In this document: positions 53,220 to 62,879 of the stretch, one piece after another
Layout of the letters: the number at the start of each line of letters is the position of its first letter
How positions within the stretch are numbered: the first letter of the stretch is position 1
DNA from: Alteromonas mediterranea DE
Lineage (GTDB): Bacteria > Pseudomonadota > Gammaproteobacteria > Enterobacterales > Alteromonadaceae
Length of the DNA stretch: 64,000 nt
Direction: 5' to 3'
Assembly (NCBI RefSeq): GCF_000020585.3
Contig: NC_011138.3
Coordinates: 4,067,619-4,131,618, forward strand
Notes under the pieces: generated by a model
What the model was told of the DNA's origin: nothing
The model's input: only the letters and a program-made list of their open reading frames with translations
The model's database searches: none
Position numbers and translations under genes: made by a program

Positions 53220-54563
53220 CTATGTTCGAGGGATATTTAACACCTGCCCAACACGCACAACATCACTTGAAAGATCGTTTGCAGCTTTTATGCTACTTAC
53301 CTTTACGTTGTAGCGCTGCGCCAATAAAGAAAGCGACTCTCCGCTTCTTACTTTATGCCGCCTGTTGTTCGATCGTTCTTGAGCCCATAGTGTACCATCA
53401 GGCGGAACTTGCTTGAAGTAACGCTTGGTGGCTTTGAACATTGCATTAGCCAAACGCTCGCGATGTTTTGACCAATTTAGGTTCTTTTCTTCTTGAGGAT
53501 TAGAAATAAAACCAACTTCCACCAATATTGATGGGATATCTGGAGCCGTTAACACAGCGAAGCTAGCAGCTTGGGGCTTTCTTTTGTGAAGGCTCGTCAC
53601 TTGTTTTAGCTCTTCTACTACCTTATTACCTAAGTCGTGGCTAGTCGCCATACTGTGATCCATTGATAGGCCGAGTATGGTTTCAGTGAGATAACGTTCA
53701 CTCGACTTATCATTTATGACTTCTGCAGCCCCGCCGAGTAACTCAGAATGGCGTTCGGATTTTTCTAGCCATCGCCCTAATTCGGTATCAGCACGGCGCA
53801 TTGAAAGCACCCATACCGAACCACCGCGCGGTTGAGGTTGGCTAAACGCATCCGCGTGAATAGAAATAAGCAGGTCCGCTTTTTTCTCTCGCGCTATTTC
53901 AGGGCGTCGATTAGGAGAAATATAGTGATCACCGCTTCTCGTCATGATGGCGCGCATTCCACGCTCTTTGTTTATCATGCTTTCAAGCTTTTTCGCTATG
54001 CTAAGGGTGATATGTTTCTCGTATGTACCCGCAGGCCCTACTGAGCCCGGATCGTGACCGCCATGGCCAGCATCTATAGCAACAATGATATCCCTATCCC
54101 GGGCGCTGCTTGAGTCATCCATAACGACGGTGCCCGTTGACGCCGCACGTGTAGGTGCTTTCGATGAGCCCTTATCGGGTAAATCAACCACAAGCCTGTG
54201 ACCGAGTGCTCCCTGAGGCGCGACAGCGAATATAGAAGGTTTTGTATTGCGGTTTAGCTCTACCACTACCCTTGCAGATGAAGGTTTTTTCGGCGTTGAA
54301 TAGCGAAGCTTTTTAATAAGATCGCCGCTATTCGCTACACCTGATAGTTTGGTTGAATTGCTGGTGTTTTTTAAATCAATAACCAGTCGTAGCGGATTTT
54401 TAAGCGTGAAATAGCTAAACTCAGGCTCGGCTTTCATATCGAAAACAACGCGAGTATTGTCAGGCGACGGCCATATTCTTACTCCGTCGATGTTATTTTG
54501 CGCGCCGTGTGCGAATTGCACCACGAAACACAATAATAATACCGAAACTATACTGCGCACCAT
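53220..54563 (-). CDS. amiB: N-acetylmuramoyl-L-alanine amidase, AmiB type
   Basis: Periplasmic amidase that opens septal peptidoglycan for daughter-cell separation. 447 residues from ATG 54563 (AAGG six bases upstream); an in-frame start 30 codons earlier lacks the signal-peptide layout. Signal peptide ends at AHGAQ. An AMIN domain (residues about 25-125) is followed by amidase_3 with zinc motifs AIDAGHGGHDPGSVGP and LEVGFIS-type VEVGFISNPQEE, and a single C-terminal LysM (RHKVRSGESLSLLAQRYNV). Domain order matches AmiB. Confidence 0.95.
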   Translation of the reverse strand: MVRSIVSVLLLCFVVQFAHGAQNNIDGVRIWPSPDNTRVVFDMKAEPEFSYFTLKNPLRLVIDLKNTSNSTKLSGVANSGDLIKKLRYSTPKKPSSARVVVELNRNTKPSIFAVAPQGALGHRLVVDLPDKGSSKAPTRAASTGTVVMDDSSSARDRDIIVAIDAGHGGHDPGSVGPAGTYEKHITLSIAKKLESMINKERGMRAIMTRSGDHYISPNRRPEIAREKKADLLISIHADAFSQPQPRGGSVWVLSMRRADTELGRWLEKSERHSELLGGAAEVINDKSSERYLTETILGLSMDHSMATSHDLGNKVVEELKQVTSLHKRKPQAASFAVLTAPDIPSILVEVGFISNPQEEKNLNWSKHRERLANAMFKATKRYFKQVPPDGTLWAQERSNNRRHKVRSGESLSLLAQRYNVKVSSIKAANDLSSDVVRVGQVLNIPRT

Positions 54564-54637
54564 AATTAGCCTTTGTATTCTTGTATTGCCGCCCTCGTAA
54601 ACCCCGGAGCGACTGTTATTTTTAGTTATCTTTTGCG

Positions 54638-55120
54638 CTATACGCGCTTGCACTGCTGGAGTATCTTTGCACCGTGTACACTTTTAGCGTCCAGACTGAA
54701 CTGCCTTCCAGATGGAGTAATATTTATACTAATCACTAAGTCAGGCGTTGCCAAGTATTCCCCGCCTTTTTCAGACCATTCGATAAGCGCAATGGCACCA
54801 GAACCAAAATAGTCTCTAATACCCATAAACTCGAGCTCTTCAGGGTCGGCTAAGCGATATAGGTCAAAGTGATAAATATTGACGTCATCCAACTCATAAG
54901 GTTCAACCAATGTATACGTTGGACTTTTAACGCTGCCTGAATGACCTAAAGATTGAATAAAATAGCGGCTAAACGTGGTTTTACCTGCACCTAAATCGCC
55001 ATTTAGGTAAATAACGGCGTGAGCCGGGAGTTGACTTGAAACGGCTTGCGCTAAGTCTTTGGCAAGCTGCGCGGTATCGTCTAATTCATTAGCAAAAAAA
55101 GAGGTGTGCGGGTAAGACAT
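54638..55120 (-). CDS. tsaE: tRNA threonylcarbamoyladenosine biosynthesis ATPase TsaE
   Basis: Small ATPase of the t6A37 complex with TsaB and TsaD. 160 residues. Walker A GDLGAGKTTFSRYF, then SPTYTLVEPY and the IEWSEKGGEYL motif. The start is ATG 55120; an extra TTG lies two codons upstream. It overlaps amiB's long frame but not the preferred amiB start. Second gene of the nnr-tsaE-amiB-mutL order. Confidence 0.96.
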   Translation of the reverse strand: MSYPHTSFFANELDDTAQLAKDLAQAVSSQLPAHAVIYLNGDLGAGKTTFSRYFIQSLGHSGSVKSPTYTLVEPYELDDVNIYHFDLYRLADPEELEFMGIRDYFGSGAIALIEWSEKGGEYLATPDLVISINITPSGRQFSLDAKSVHGAKILQQCKRV

Positions 55121-55194
55121 CAACAATATTCCACAGTAATTGTAAGCCGAAAAACACAGTAGATGCCTGCCCGTTTAAGACAAAACCACGCTAA

Positions 55195-56694
55195 CTAGTG
55201 GTTTATTAATGCACGTACTGCGTCAAACAAATCGCTCGCTATCATACCACGTTGACCATAGAGTTGGGCAATATCATCTCCCGCTTTCGCGTGCAGCACT
55301 ACGCCGTATTTTGCAGCAATATCTGTTTCTACACCTTGAGCGAGCAATGCCCCTAAAATGCCACTTAACACATCTCCACTTCCCGCGGTAGCCATCCCCG
55401 GATTACCATGACGGCAAACCCAGGTTTTCTTTTCGTTATCAATAAGCGTACCCGCCCCTTTTAGCACGCAGACGGCGTGGTAACGCTGTGAACACTGCCT
55501 TGCATAGTTAAACCGGTCGCTTTCTACGTCATCGATAGAAACACCCAGTAAGCGCGCGGCTTCACCTGAATGAGGGGTAAGGATACTGTCTGACAATGTA
55601 TAAGCCGTCGACTGCTTACACAGTAAATTTAACGCGTCGGCATCGATAACAACCGGCTTATTTTTGCTTTGACAGTGCTTCATTGTGGTTTCAAAGACGG
55701 TTTCAGCCCATTCATCTTGACCTAAACCTGGCCCGATAACCACACAGGTTGCCCACGCGAGCGCATCTTCCAAATTATAGTCAGTCACCATCAACTCGGG
55801 GCGCCCTGCACTAACCTGAACGACCGACGATTCATGGGTATACACGCGAACCATACCCGCACCACTTCGCAACGCCGCTTCACTGGCTAGGCGGATAGCG
55901 CCTGCTGTACCGCGGTTACCACCAATGCACAATAGTCTTCCGTAGGTTCCCTTGTGGCTATTTATATCGCGCGGCCCCATGCCTTTGAAGTGCTCAATGT
56001 TGAGCATGGTTGCACTCGCCTTCGCAAGCGCCTGAAACGCTTTGCCAATACCCAAGTCGGCATAAACCAGCTTGCCGCAAGACTGTTTACCTGCACCTGT
56101 GACAAGCCCTGGCTTGATACCTACAAAGGTCACCGTAACATCAGCCTGTACACACCGGCCCAAACTCTGCCCGGTATTAGCATCTAAGCCAGAAGGCACA
56201 TCCACACTCACAACGGGGGTTGCTGATGCGTTCACCGCATCAATAACATCGGCAAATTCGTTGCGGATATAACTATTGATACCCGTGCCAAGAAGAGCGT
56301 CTATCACTACATCCGCTTTTTCTAATAAAGCAGGTTCGAAACCATCAATACTGCCTCCCGAGTCAAGCCAGCGCTGCTGCGCCGTACCGGCATCCCCTTC
56401 AAGCGTACGCTGTGGCTCTACCGCACAAAGATGAACTTGCTTACCCGCAAGTTTGGCGTTAATTGCTGCAATATAGCCGTCTCCGGCGTTGTTTCCTTGG
56501 CCTACCAATACTAAATAGGTATCCGAATTTGGCATCAGCTCTAAGCATTGCTTAAATACTACGTCCCCTGCCCGTTGCATCAAAGTAAACATATCGCAGC
56601 CAGAGTCTGCAGCAGCTTGCGCTTCATTTTCTCTAACCTGATCGGCCCGAAATAGATTGTATGATAAACTTGACGTTAATTGAGTATCTAGCAT
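55195..56694 (-). CDS. nnr: Bifunctional NAD(P)H-hydrate epimerase/dehydratase
   Basis: Repairs hydrated NAD(P)H: the N-terminal YjeF_N domain epimerises, the C-terminal YjeF_C domain dehydrates using ADP. About 499 residues. N-terminal signature LVGQGNNAGDGYIAA and SVDVPSGLDANTG; C-terminal HKGTYGRLLCIGGNRGTAGA and GMATAGSGDVLSGILGALLAQG. The ATG at 56694 lies only six bases from the divergent queG ATG. First gene of the superoperon running to hflC. Confidence 0.95.
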   Translation of the reverse strand: MLDTQLTSSLSYNLFRADQVRENEAQAAADSGCDMFTLMQRAGDVVFKQCLELMPNSDTYLVLVGQGNNAGDGYIAAINAKLAGKQVHLCAVEPQRTLEGDAGTAQQRWLDSGGSIDGFEPALLEKADVVIDALLGTGINSYIRNEFADVIDAVNASATPVVSVDVPSGLDANTGQSLGRCVQADVTVTFVGIKPGLVTGAGKQSCGKLVYADLGIGKAFQALAKASATMLNIEHFKGMGPRDINSHKGTYGRLLCIGGNRGTAGAIRLASEAALRSGAGMVRVYTHESSVVQVSAGRPELMVTDYNLEDALAWATCVVIGPGLGQDEWAETVFETTMKHCQSKNKPVVIDADALNLLCKQSTAYTLSDSILTPHSGEAARLLGVSIDDVESDRFNYARQCSQRYHAVCVLKGAGTLIDNEKKTWVCRHGNPGMATAGSGDVLSGILGALLAQGVETDIAAKYGVVLHAKAGDDIAQLYGQRGMIASDLFDAVRALINH

Positions 56695-56700
56695 AAGCAA

Positions 56701-57843
56701 ATGTCCGAAATTAATTCTATCGACCTTCGTGAATTAACCAACAATATCAAGGCTTGGGGTACAGCGCTAGGCTTTCAGCAGGTTGGCATCAGTGATATTG
56801 ATCTACATCAGCATGAAGCCCACCTTCAAGCCTGGTTAGACAAGGGGTATCACGGTGACATGGCTTATATGGAAAGCCATGGAATGAAGCGTGCTCGGCC
56901 CGCTGAGTTAGTGCCTGGCACGTTAAGAGTTATCAGTGTTCGCATGAACTACCTTCCTCCTGATGCGTCGTTCGCTCAACATTTAAAAGCGCCCCACATT
57001 GGCTATATTAGCCGCTATGCACTAGGCCGCGATTATCACAAGGTGTTAAGAAAACGATTAAAACAGCTAGGTGAGAAAATTACCGCTTCACTTGCAGATA
57101 CTCAGTACCGCCCTTTTGTAGATTCCGCCCCCGTACTAGAGCATGCTATCGCTGAAAAAGCCGGTATAGGGTGGACCGGCAAACATAGTCTTACGCTCAA
57201 TAAAGACGCGGGCTCGTGGTTCTTTCTAGGAGAGCTTTTTATCAATGTGCCGCTCCCTGTGGACTCGCCAATTGAAGAAGGCTGCGGTAGCTGCACAGCC
57301 TGTTTAACTATTTGCCCCACTAACGCTATTGTCGAGCCTTACAAGGTAGACGGACGTAAATGTATTTCGTACCTTACTATCGAGTCTGATAAAGACATAC
57401 CAGAAGAACTCAGACCCTTGATGGGCAACCGCATATACGGCTGTGATGATTGTCAGCTAGTGTGCCCTTGGAATCGGTTTGCTAACATTACCGAAGAGGA
57501 AGACTTCCACCCTAGAACAGTGCTTCATGGCCAAAGCTTAAATACATTATTTAGTTGGTCAGAGGAAACCTTTTTACAAAACACCGAAGGCTCACCGATA
57601 AGGCGTATAGGCTATCAAAAATGGCAGCGTAATATTGCTGTTGCACTCGGTAACGCGCCTTACAACGAAGAAAGTATTAAGCTGTTAAAAGAAAGACATG
57701 GCACGGTGAGTGAGTTGGTAGACAGACACATCGATTGGGCATTGCAGCAACAACAAAAAAAACAGGCGGCCTATGAAGCACAAAACCGACAGCAGCAGCG
57801 ACTCATTCGAGTGATTGAGAAAGGTTTGCCGAGGGACGCATAA
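56701..57843 (+). CDS. queG: Epoxyqueuosine reductase QueG
   Basis: Last step of queuosine synthesis in tRNA, a cobalamin- and iron-sulfur-dependent reductase. 380 residues. N-terminal LGFQQVGISDIDL and YHGDMAYMESHGMKRARP, catalytic-Asp segment FVDSAPVLEHAIAEKAG, and two 4Fe-4S motifs (CGSCTACLTICPTNAI and CDDCQLVCPWNRF), then C-terminal HEAT-like helices. Its ATG is six bases from the divergent nnr start, with no good ribosome site visible upstream. Confidence 0.96.
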   Translation: MSEINSIDLRELTNNIKAWGTALGFQQVGISDIDLHQHEAHLQAWLDKGYHGDMAYMESHGMKRARPAELVPGTLRVISVRMNYLPPDASFAQHLKAPHIGYISRYALGRDYHKVLRKRLKQLGEKITASLADTQYRPFVDSAPVLEHAIAEKAGIGWTGKHSLTLNKDAGSWFFLGELFINVPLPVDSPIEEGCGSCTACLTICPTNAIVEPYKVDGRKCISYLTIESDKDIPEELRPLMGNRIYGCDDCQLVCPWNRFANITEEEDFHPRTVLHGQSLNTLFSWSEETFLQNTEGSPIRRIGYQKWQRNIAVALGNAPYNEESIKLLKERHGTVSELVDRHIDWALQQQQKKQAAYEAQNRQQQRLIRVIEKGLPRDA

Positions 57844-57886
57844 TTGACGTATTACGCATCAAAGCTCTACAAGGAAGGCAACCGCT

Positions 57887-58531
57887 TTAACCGGCCGAAG
57901 CGACCTTTTGCTTCAGCTCTGCCTGCATATTTTCTTTGTACTTCAAATTAGCGTTAGGCTGATGCTGAGCGGCAAAAGAAACGTTAAGCTTCAAACCGCG
58001 CTGGGCTAATTGAGTAGAGACAATAGGCGAACCGAATTGCCACCATGGCTCTTGCTCAAGAGCTTTGATAACTAAAAAGAGTTCCGTTTCAGAACCATCG
58101 TACTCACCGACAACTTCGCAAAGGCCGCCGCGGCACGTTACCGAGTTTAAAACAAAAAGCTCATTGTTTGGGGGGAGGGCAAAAAACGTAGCAAGCGAGC
58201 CTTCAGTTTCTGCGTAGAAAGCAGCGGGCGCTTTTGAGGAGGAATCACTTTTCCCTGCTTGCATTGCCTCTCTAGCTTGGCTTTGTGCAAGTTGGCTGTC
58301 TTTACTTTTGTCCGCTGCTGTGTTGCCGGTTGTTGTGTTTCCCGTAGCCAGTTTAGCGGCTGGCTTAATAACTTTCAGCTCGCTCGTTTCCGTGGCGCGA
58401 GAGCGCGCTAACACTGTGGTTAGTCGCGCCTTATCTGCATTGGATTCGCTAAGTTGATGTTGATAGCCAGAGAATTTATACCCTGCTATTAACGCAAACG
58501 CTATTAGCAATATCACAAGCCACGTTTTCAT
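57887..58531 (-). CDS. Membrane-anchored hypothetical protein
   Basis: A 214-residue protein not recognised. One N-terminal membrane helix (residues 3-20), then a short coiled coil, a low-complexity Ala/Thr/Ser/Gln/Asp-rich linker (about 50-105) and a compact C-terminal domain with two Cys (VTCRGGLCEVVGEY), probably a periplasmic disulfide. It lies between queG and hemE on the minus strand and might be co-transcribed with hemE. Function unknown. Confidence 0.7.
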   Translation of the reverse strand: MKTWLVILLIAFALIAGYKFSGYQHQLSESNADKARLTTVLARSRATETSELKVIKPAAKLATGNTTTGNTAADKSKDSQLAQSQAREAMQAGKSDSSSKAPAAFYAETEGSLATFFALPPNNELFVLNSVTCRGGLCEVVGEYDGSETELFLVIKALEQEPWWQFGSPIVSTQLAQRGLKLNVSFAAQHQPNANLKYKENMQAELKQKVASAG

Positions 58532-58555
58532 TAAGCTTCCTTTATTACGGTTTGC

Positions 58556-59647
58556 TTATTTGTGATATTGCTTACTTAATTCGTGAACTGCATTTACGAA
58601 TACGCCGGCATTCTCAGGCGGAACATCTAAGTGGATGCCGTGTCCTAAGTTAAATACATGACCACTGCCTTCGCCGTAACCCTCTAGAATTGAAGCCACT
58701 TCTTGCTCTATTCTTTGAGGCTGTGCATATAACATAGACGGGTCCATATTGCCTTGTAGCGCCACCTTATCACCAATACGTGCACGGGCTTCTTTGATAT
58801 CGATAGTCCAATCTAAGCCAACTGCATCACAGCCTGTTGCTGCGATAGACTCTAGCCACATGCCACCGTTTTTAGTAAACAGTGTTACTGGCACTTTGCG
58901 GCCTTCATTTTCACGAGTTAGACCACTTACAATACGCTCCATATATTGAAGCGAGAATTCTTTGTAATCGCGAGGTGATAAAACGCCACCCCATGTATCA
59001 AAGACCATGACCGATTGCGCACCTGCCGCAATTTGTGCGTTAAGGTACTCGGTAACCGAATCGGCGAGCTTTGCTAATAGCGCATGAAGCGTGGCAGGCT
59101 CAGCAAAGGCCATCTTTTTAATTTTAGTGAATGCTTTACTAGAGCCACCTTCAATCATGTAGGTTGCGAGCGTCCATGGACTTCCCGAGAACCCGATTAG
59201 TGGCACCTCACCTTTCAGTTCGCGACGAATAGTTCTAACCGCGTTCATTACATACTGTAATTCGCCTTCTGGATCTGGAAGACCAATTTTGTCTACATCA
59301 GCTTTGCAGGTGATAGGATTCTTAAAGCGCGGGCCTTCACCCGTTTCGAAGTAAAGACCTAGTCCCATGGCATCGGGAATAGTCAAAATATCAGAAAAAA
59401 GAATGGCTGCATCAAGGGGAAAACGACGCAAAGGTTGAAGCGTAACTTCACACGCAAGTTCAGCATTTTTACAAAGCGACATGAAATCACCCGCCACCGC
59501 GCGAGTTGCTTTGTATTCAGGAAGATAACGCCCAGCTTGTCGCATCATCCATACAGGTGTGACATCTACCGGCTGTTTAAGTAACGCACGTAAATAGCGA
59601 TCGTTCTTTAACGCGGGTTTATCAACACTGGGGACATTTTGCGACAT
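58556..59647 (-). CDS. hemE: Uroporphyrinogen decarboxylase
   Basis: Decarboxylates uroporphyrinogen III to coproporphyrinogen III. 363 residues from ATG 59647 (AGGTGAG upstream), fitting the family; a longer frame begins 17 codons earlier. Signatures [53 protein letters not shown] and [15 protein letters not shown]. Alone on the minus strand, upstream of the hypothetical gene. Confidence 0.97.
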   Translation of the reverse strand: MSQNVPSVDKPALKNDRYLRALLKQPVDVTPVWMMRQAGRYLPEYKATRAVAGDFMSLCKNAELACEVTLQPLRRFPLDAAILFSDILTIPDAMGLGLYFETGEGPRFKNPITCKADVDKIGLPDPEGELQYVMNAVRTIRRELKGEVPLIGFSGSPWTLATYMIEGGSSKAFTKIKKMAFAEPATLHALLAKLADSVTEYLNAQIAAGAQSVMVFDTWGGVLSPRDYKEFSLQYMERIVSGLTRENEGRKVPVTLFTKNGGMWLESIAATGCDAVGLDWTIDIKEARARIGDKVALQGNMDPSMLYAQPQRIEQEVASILEGYGEGSGHVFNLGHGIHLDVPPENAGVFVNAVHELSKQYHK

Positions 59648-59823
59648 ATAACTCACCTGAATAACTGAAGATAATAGAGCGCCGAAGTATACCAGCATTA
59701 TCTAAAAGGTGCGCTAAAACCTGTATTAAAAAATCGACGTTTAATCGACAATTCAGCGCAATGCGCCACTACCGTTAGTTCAAGTGTCGATAATTAAAGA
59801 CGAACATATCTTGAAAAAGACGC

Positions 59824-59928
59824 TTGCACTTAAAGTAAGTGTTTGCTAATAATAGACACGTTAAAGAAAAGAAGCCCTAAATGGGACCGTGCTAAACGTA
59901 TTGAAACCCTGCCTCGGCAGGGTTTTTT
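59824..59928 (+). ncRNA. Candidate small RNA beside nudC
   Basis: In the 279-base interval between hemE and nudC the plus strand has a possible promoter, TTGCAC (59824-59829) and AATAAT (59848-59853) 18 bases apart, followed about 50 bases later by a strong terminator (AAACCCTGC-ctcg-GCAGGGTTT plus T-run, 59904-59928) that no plus-strand protein gene needs. The predicted transcript from about 59860 is roughly 70 nt. Purely a prediction; the hairpin could instead serve nudC. Confidence 0.35.
59904..59928 (+). terminator. Terminator overlapping nudC stop
   Basis: AAACCCTGC-ctcg-GCAGGGTTTTTT with six T on the plus strand; it overlaps the last bases of the minus-strand nudC. On the minus strand the T-run is only three long. 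Confidence 0.75.
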
Positions 59929-60760
59929 ATTTGTCTGTGATCAGCGACACGGTTTCTGCTATTAACTGCCCGGCAATGGATATCTTCGGTGGAATAGTAG
60001 GAAGATCGTTGATATCAAACCACTGTGCATCGTCTATCTCGTTTTCCTGACAACGAATCTCCCCCCTTTCATATTCAGCAATAAAGCCTACCATCAAAGA
60101 GTGTGGGAACGGCCACGGCTGACTGCTGTAGTAACGCAGGTTTTTAACCTCTACGCCTACTTCTTCAAACACTTCCCGATGTACCGCTTGCTCAAGACTC
60201 TCTCCACTTTCAACGAAGCCAGCTAAGGTTGAGTACATATTAGACTCGCGGTGGCGAACGCCTTTGGCCAAAAGAATTTTCTCATTATTGTGAATAGAAA
60301 CAATAATACACGGCGATACTCTCGGATAGCTGCGATGCTGGCAGCGGTGACAGTGCATGGCCATTTCCCAATCAACTCGTTCTGTTTTTGCGCCGCATTG
60401 ACCGCAAAATTGATGGGTACGCAGAAAGTGAATGTACTGCCAAGCTCTACCAATTACCGAAAAAGCATTTTCGTAATCTGCAAAAAGAAGCTGTCGCAAC
60501 GACACGCGCTCCCAGCCAGGCTCTTCAATATGCTCGGCCCCTAAATCAACGACAAAAACAGGCATATCACGCTGCGCGGTCTCATTAAGCGGCGGCAACT
60601 GATGAATATCATCTATATAAGAAGCAAGAAAAGGAATTTCACTTAAATAGGCGACAGGAATAGACTCAGATGATTCTTGGATCACGATTTTACCGCGACT
60701 AAATACCACCCACATAGCTTGCTGTGAGGTTAATTTCATTTCATCTAACTTTATCATCAT
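59927..60760 (-). CDS. nudC: NAD(+) diphosphatase / RNA deNADding enzyme NudC
   Basis: Nudix hydrolase acting on NADH and NAD-capped RNA. 277 residues. Four-Cys zinc site CGQCGAKTERVDW and CHRCQHRSYP, then the Nudix box GFVESGESLEQAVHREVFEE, followed by QPWPFPHSLMVGF, the NudC-specific SQPWPFPxS motif. Divergent from rsd. Confidence 0.95.
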   Translation of the reverse strand: MMIKLDEMKLTSQQAMWVVFSRGKIVIQESSESIPVAYLSEIPFLASYIDDIHQLPPLNETAQRDMPVFVVDLGAEHIEEPGWERVSLRQLLFADYENAFSVIGRAWQYIHFLRTHQFCGQCGAKTERVDWEMAMHCHRCQHRSYPRVSPCIIVSIHNNEKILLAKGVRHRESNMYSTLAGFVESGESLEQAVHREVFEEVGVEVKNLRYYSSQPWPFPHSLMVGFIAEYERGEIRCQENEIDDAQWFDINDLPTIPPKISIAGQLIAETVSLITDK

Positions 60761-60923
60761 TGCACAATACTCCTGTCTTCTTGCGAACCATAGTACACTA
60801 TATACGCACAGTCTTGGTCTGCAACGCCGTGTTTTAACAACGAACTTTTTCGCGCAAAATTTGTGTCACTAGTGCACAGTGTTATACTGAAGCTTATTGT
60901 CGCTAAACAGGTAGCACATCGAA

Positions 60924-61388
60924 ATGTTGCAACAGTTAGAAAGCGTTAAATCCAGATGGGGTGGAAAAAGCCAAGTAGTTGACCGCTGGTTGATGGACAG
61001 ACAGGCATTATTGGTCTCGTTCTGTGAACTAGCTGGCATCAACAAGCAGAGCGAATCTTTACCCGATGCCGATGAGATTGCTAATTTTTGCAGCGCACTA
61101 CTCGATTATCTGTCTGCAGGGCACTTTGAAGTTTTCGATATTCTCGTAGAAGACGACGACGAAGGCCTTGATTTAAAAGATAAGCTTTACCCCAAATTGA
61201 CAAAAACCACCGACGCAGCACTCGCATTTAATGATACGTTTGCGCAAGCAGTAACACCTGAGCAGGCCGCTGGGTTTGACGCTGCATTAGCTCAGCTCGG
61301 TGAAACATTAGAAGAGCGCTTTGCCTTGGAAGATGAGTTAATTGCTCATGTACACACAAATAAACGTGATCCAGAAGTAACGCTTTAA
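60924..61388 (+). CDS. rsd: Anti-sigma-70 factor Rsd
   Basis: Binds RpoD and frees core polymerase for alternative sigma factors in stationary phase. 154 residues. All-helical Rsd/AlgQ pattern with KSRWGGKSQVVDRWLMDRQA near the N terminus, FCSALLDYLSAGHFEVFD in the middle and a C-terminal acidic helix. Followed by zur after 35 bases on the same strand. Confidence 0.92.
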   Translation: MLQQLESVKSRWGGKSQVVDRWLMDRQALLVSFCELAGINKQSESLPDADEIANFCSALLDYLSAGHFEVFDILVEDDDEGLDLKDKLYPKLTKTTDAALAFNDTFAQAVTPEQAAGFDAALAQLGETLEERFALEDELIAHVHTNKRDPEVTL

Positions 61389-61423
61389 TATAACAATGAA
61401 AGTCGAGTTTACGGTTATTATCA

Positions 61424-61897
61424 ATGAACAAAACCACACTTATTCATAAGGCACGAGCGTACTGCGAACAACGCGGCGCCAGATTTACTCCGCTTCGAGA
61501 GAAAGTATACGAAATTCTTGTTTCAAAGCACGGCCCCATGGGTGCTTATGAACTTCTCGACTCTTTAAAAGAAACAGAATCTAGTGCCAAACCAGCGACA
61601 GTCTATCGCGCCCTCGACTTCCTACTCGACTTTGGGTTTATTCATCGGCTGGAGTCTACTAACGCTTTTGTAGCCTGCTACCATTTTGGTTGTAACCACC
61701 CCGTTCAGTTCTTAATTTGTGATAGCTGCGGCGACGTAGCTGAGATACAGTCTGAAGGATTACAAGACACACTAGAGAGTCAAGCTCAGCAGCATGGCTT
61801 CAAAGTATCGAAACAAACTATTGAGGCCCATGGATTGTGCGCCGATTGTCAACAAACGGAAGATCACGCTGCCCAGGAGAGTGTAAATGAATGCTGA
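61424..61897 (+). CDS. zur: Zinc uptake regulator Zur
   Basis: Fur-family zinc-responsive repressor, 157 residues. Winged helix with RFTPLREKVYEILVSKHGPMG, and PATVYRALDFLLDFGFIHRL; metal/structural cysteines in LICDSCGDVAEI and GLCADCQQ, plus His in HFGCNHPVQF. The pattern of two CxxC motifs and loss of the Fur HHDH site favours Zur. Its end overlaps the next gene by 11 bases. Confidence 0.9.
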   Translation: MNKTTLIHKARAYCEQRGARFTPLREKVYEILVSKHGPMGAYELLDSLKETESSAKPATVYRALDFLLDFGFIHRLESTNAFVACYHFGCNHPVQFLICDSCGDVAEIQSEGLQDTLESQAQQHGFKVSKQTIEAHGLCADCQQTEDHAAQESVNEC

Positions 61898-62351
61898 TTT
61901 TGTGAACCCGTTTATTGGTGGGCTGTTAAATGTGCTTGAAACCATGGCACAAACCAAGCTAACGCCGGGAAAGCCGAAACGTAAGCAGAGCGATATTGCC
62001 AAAGGCGATGTCTCTGGCTTGATTGGCATGGTAGGTCCTGACGTACGGGGCTCAATGTCTATTACTTTTGATGAGTCGCTAGCCCTTACCATTATGGAAA
62101 GAATGGTAGGAGAACGCCCTGAGAAACTCGACGCAGAAGTGGGCGATATGGTGGGCGAGGTCACCAACATGATTTGCGGTAACGCAAAACGGGACCTTGC
62201 TGAACGCGGTTATGAGTTCGGCATGGCCACGCCTATTGTCGTGTCGGGAAAGCAACACACGATAAGCCACCAAGTAGACGGTGCAAAAATTATTCTGCCT
62301 TTCATGTGCGATGAAGGGCTCGCGCACTTGGAAATCTGTTTTGATAAATAA
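61887..62351 (+). CDS. CheX-like chemotaxis phosphatase domain protein
   Basis: A 154-residue protein resembling CheX, phosphatases that dephosphorylate CheY-type regulators. [20 protein letters not shown] and the helix [20 protein letters not shown] with the conserved Glu and Asn (ExxN) are visible. It overlaps zur and is overlapped by yjbQ, an odd context for a chemotaxis protein; the target regulator is not in the window. Confidence 0.85.
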   Translation: MNADFVNPFIGGLLNVLETMAQTKLTPGKPKRKQSDIAKGDVSGLIGMVGPDVRGSMSITFDESLALTIMERMVGERPEKLDAEVGDMVGEVTNMICGNAKRDLAERGYEFGMATPIVVSGKQHTISHQVDGAKIILPFMCDEGLAHLEICFDK

Positions 62352-62778
62352 TTTCTGGCAGTCTGAAAAAATTACACTCGACAGCTATCCCAGAGGTTTC
62401 CACTTAATCACACAACAAGTGGAAGCCGCGCTACCTGGTATTCGTCGTGTGGAAGTTGGGCTTTTACATTTATTTCTTCAGCACACCAGTGCGAGCTTAA
62501 CCATTAATGAAAATGCCGACCCTACTGTTCGACAAGATATGGAGGCTTTCTTCAACCATAGTGTAAAGGAAGAGCTTTCTTTTTTCAGGCATACTTATGA
62601 AGGTAAAGATGATATGCCAGCTCACCTAAAATCGAGTATACTAGGGTGTCAGCTTACTATTCCTGTCCAACAAGGCGCACTTGCGCTTGGCACATGGCAG
62701 GGTATCATGCTCGGTGAACACCGAGATCATGGTGGAAGACGAACAATTATTGCCACATTACAAGGGATCGCAGCCTAA
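62341..62778 (+). CDS. yjbQ: YjbQ family protein (UPF0047)
   Basis: A 145-residue protein of the UPF0047 family; YjbQ has thiamin-phosphate synthase side activity in E. coli but its main role is unclear. [39 protein letters not shown] and [19 protein letters not shown] are the family hallmarks. The TTG at 62341, inside the CheX-like gene end with GGAAA upstream, gives the family's normal length; a longer frame from 62281 does not fit. Confidence 0.9.
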   Translation: MINNFWQSEKITLDSYPRGFHLITQQVEAALPGIRRVEVGLLHLFLQHTSASLTINENADPTVRQDMEAFFNHSVKEELSFFRHTYEGKDDMPAHLKSSILGCQLTIPVQQGALALGTWQGIMLGEHRDHGGRRTIIATLQGIAA

Positions 62779-62879
62779 CCCATATTATAAATGGCATAGT
62801 TTGTGCTAACATTTCACGTTAAGCACGATATAAAATTATCAAAAATCGATAATCACTCAACGTTAAACAGGATGTGACT

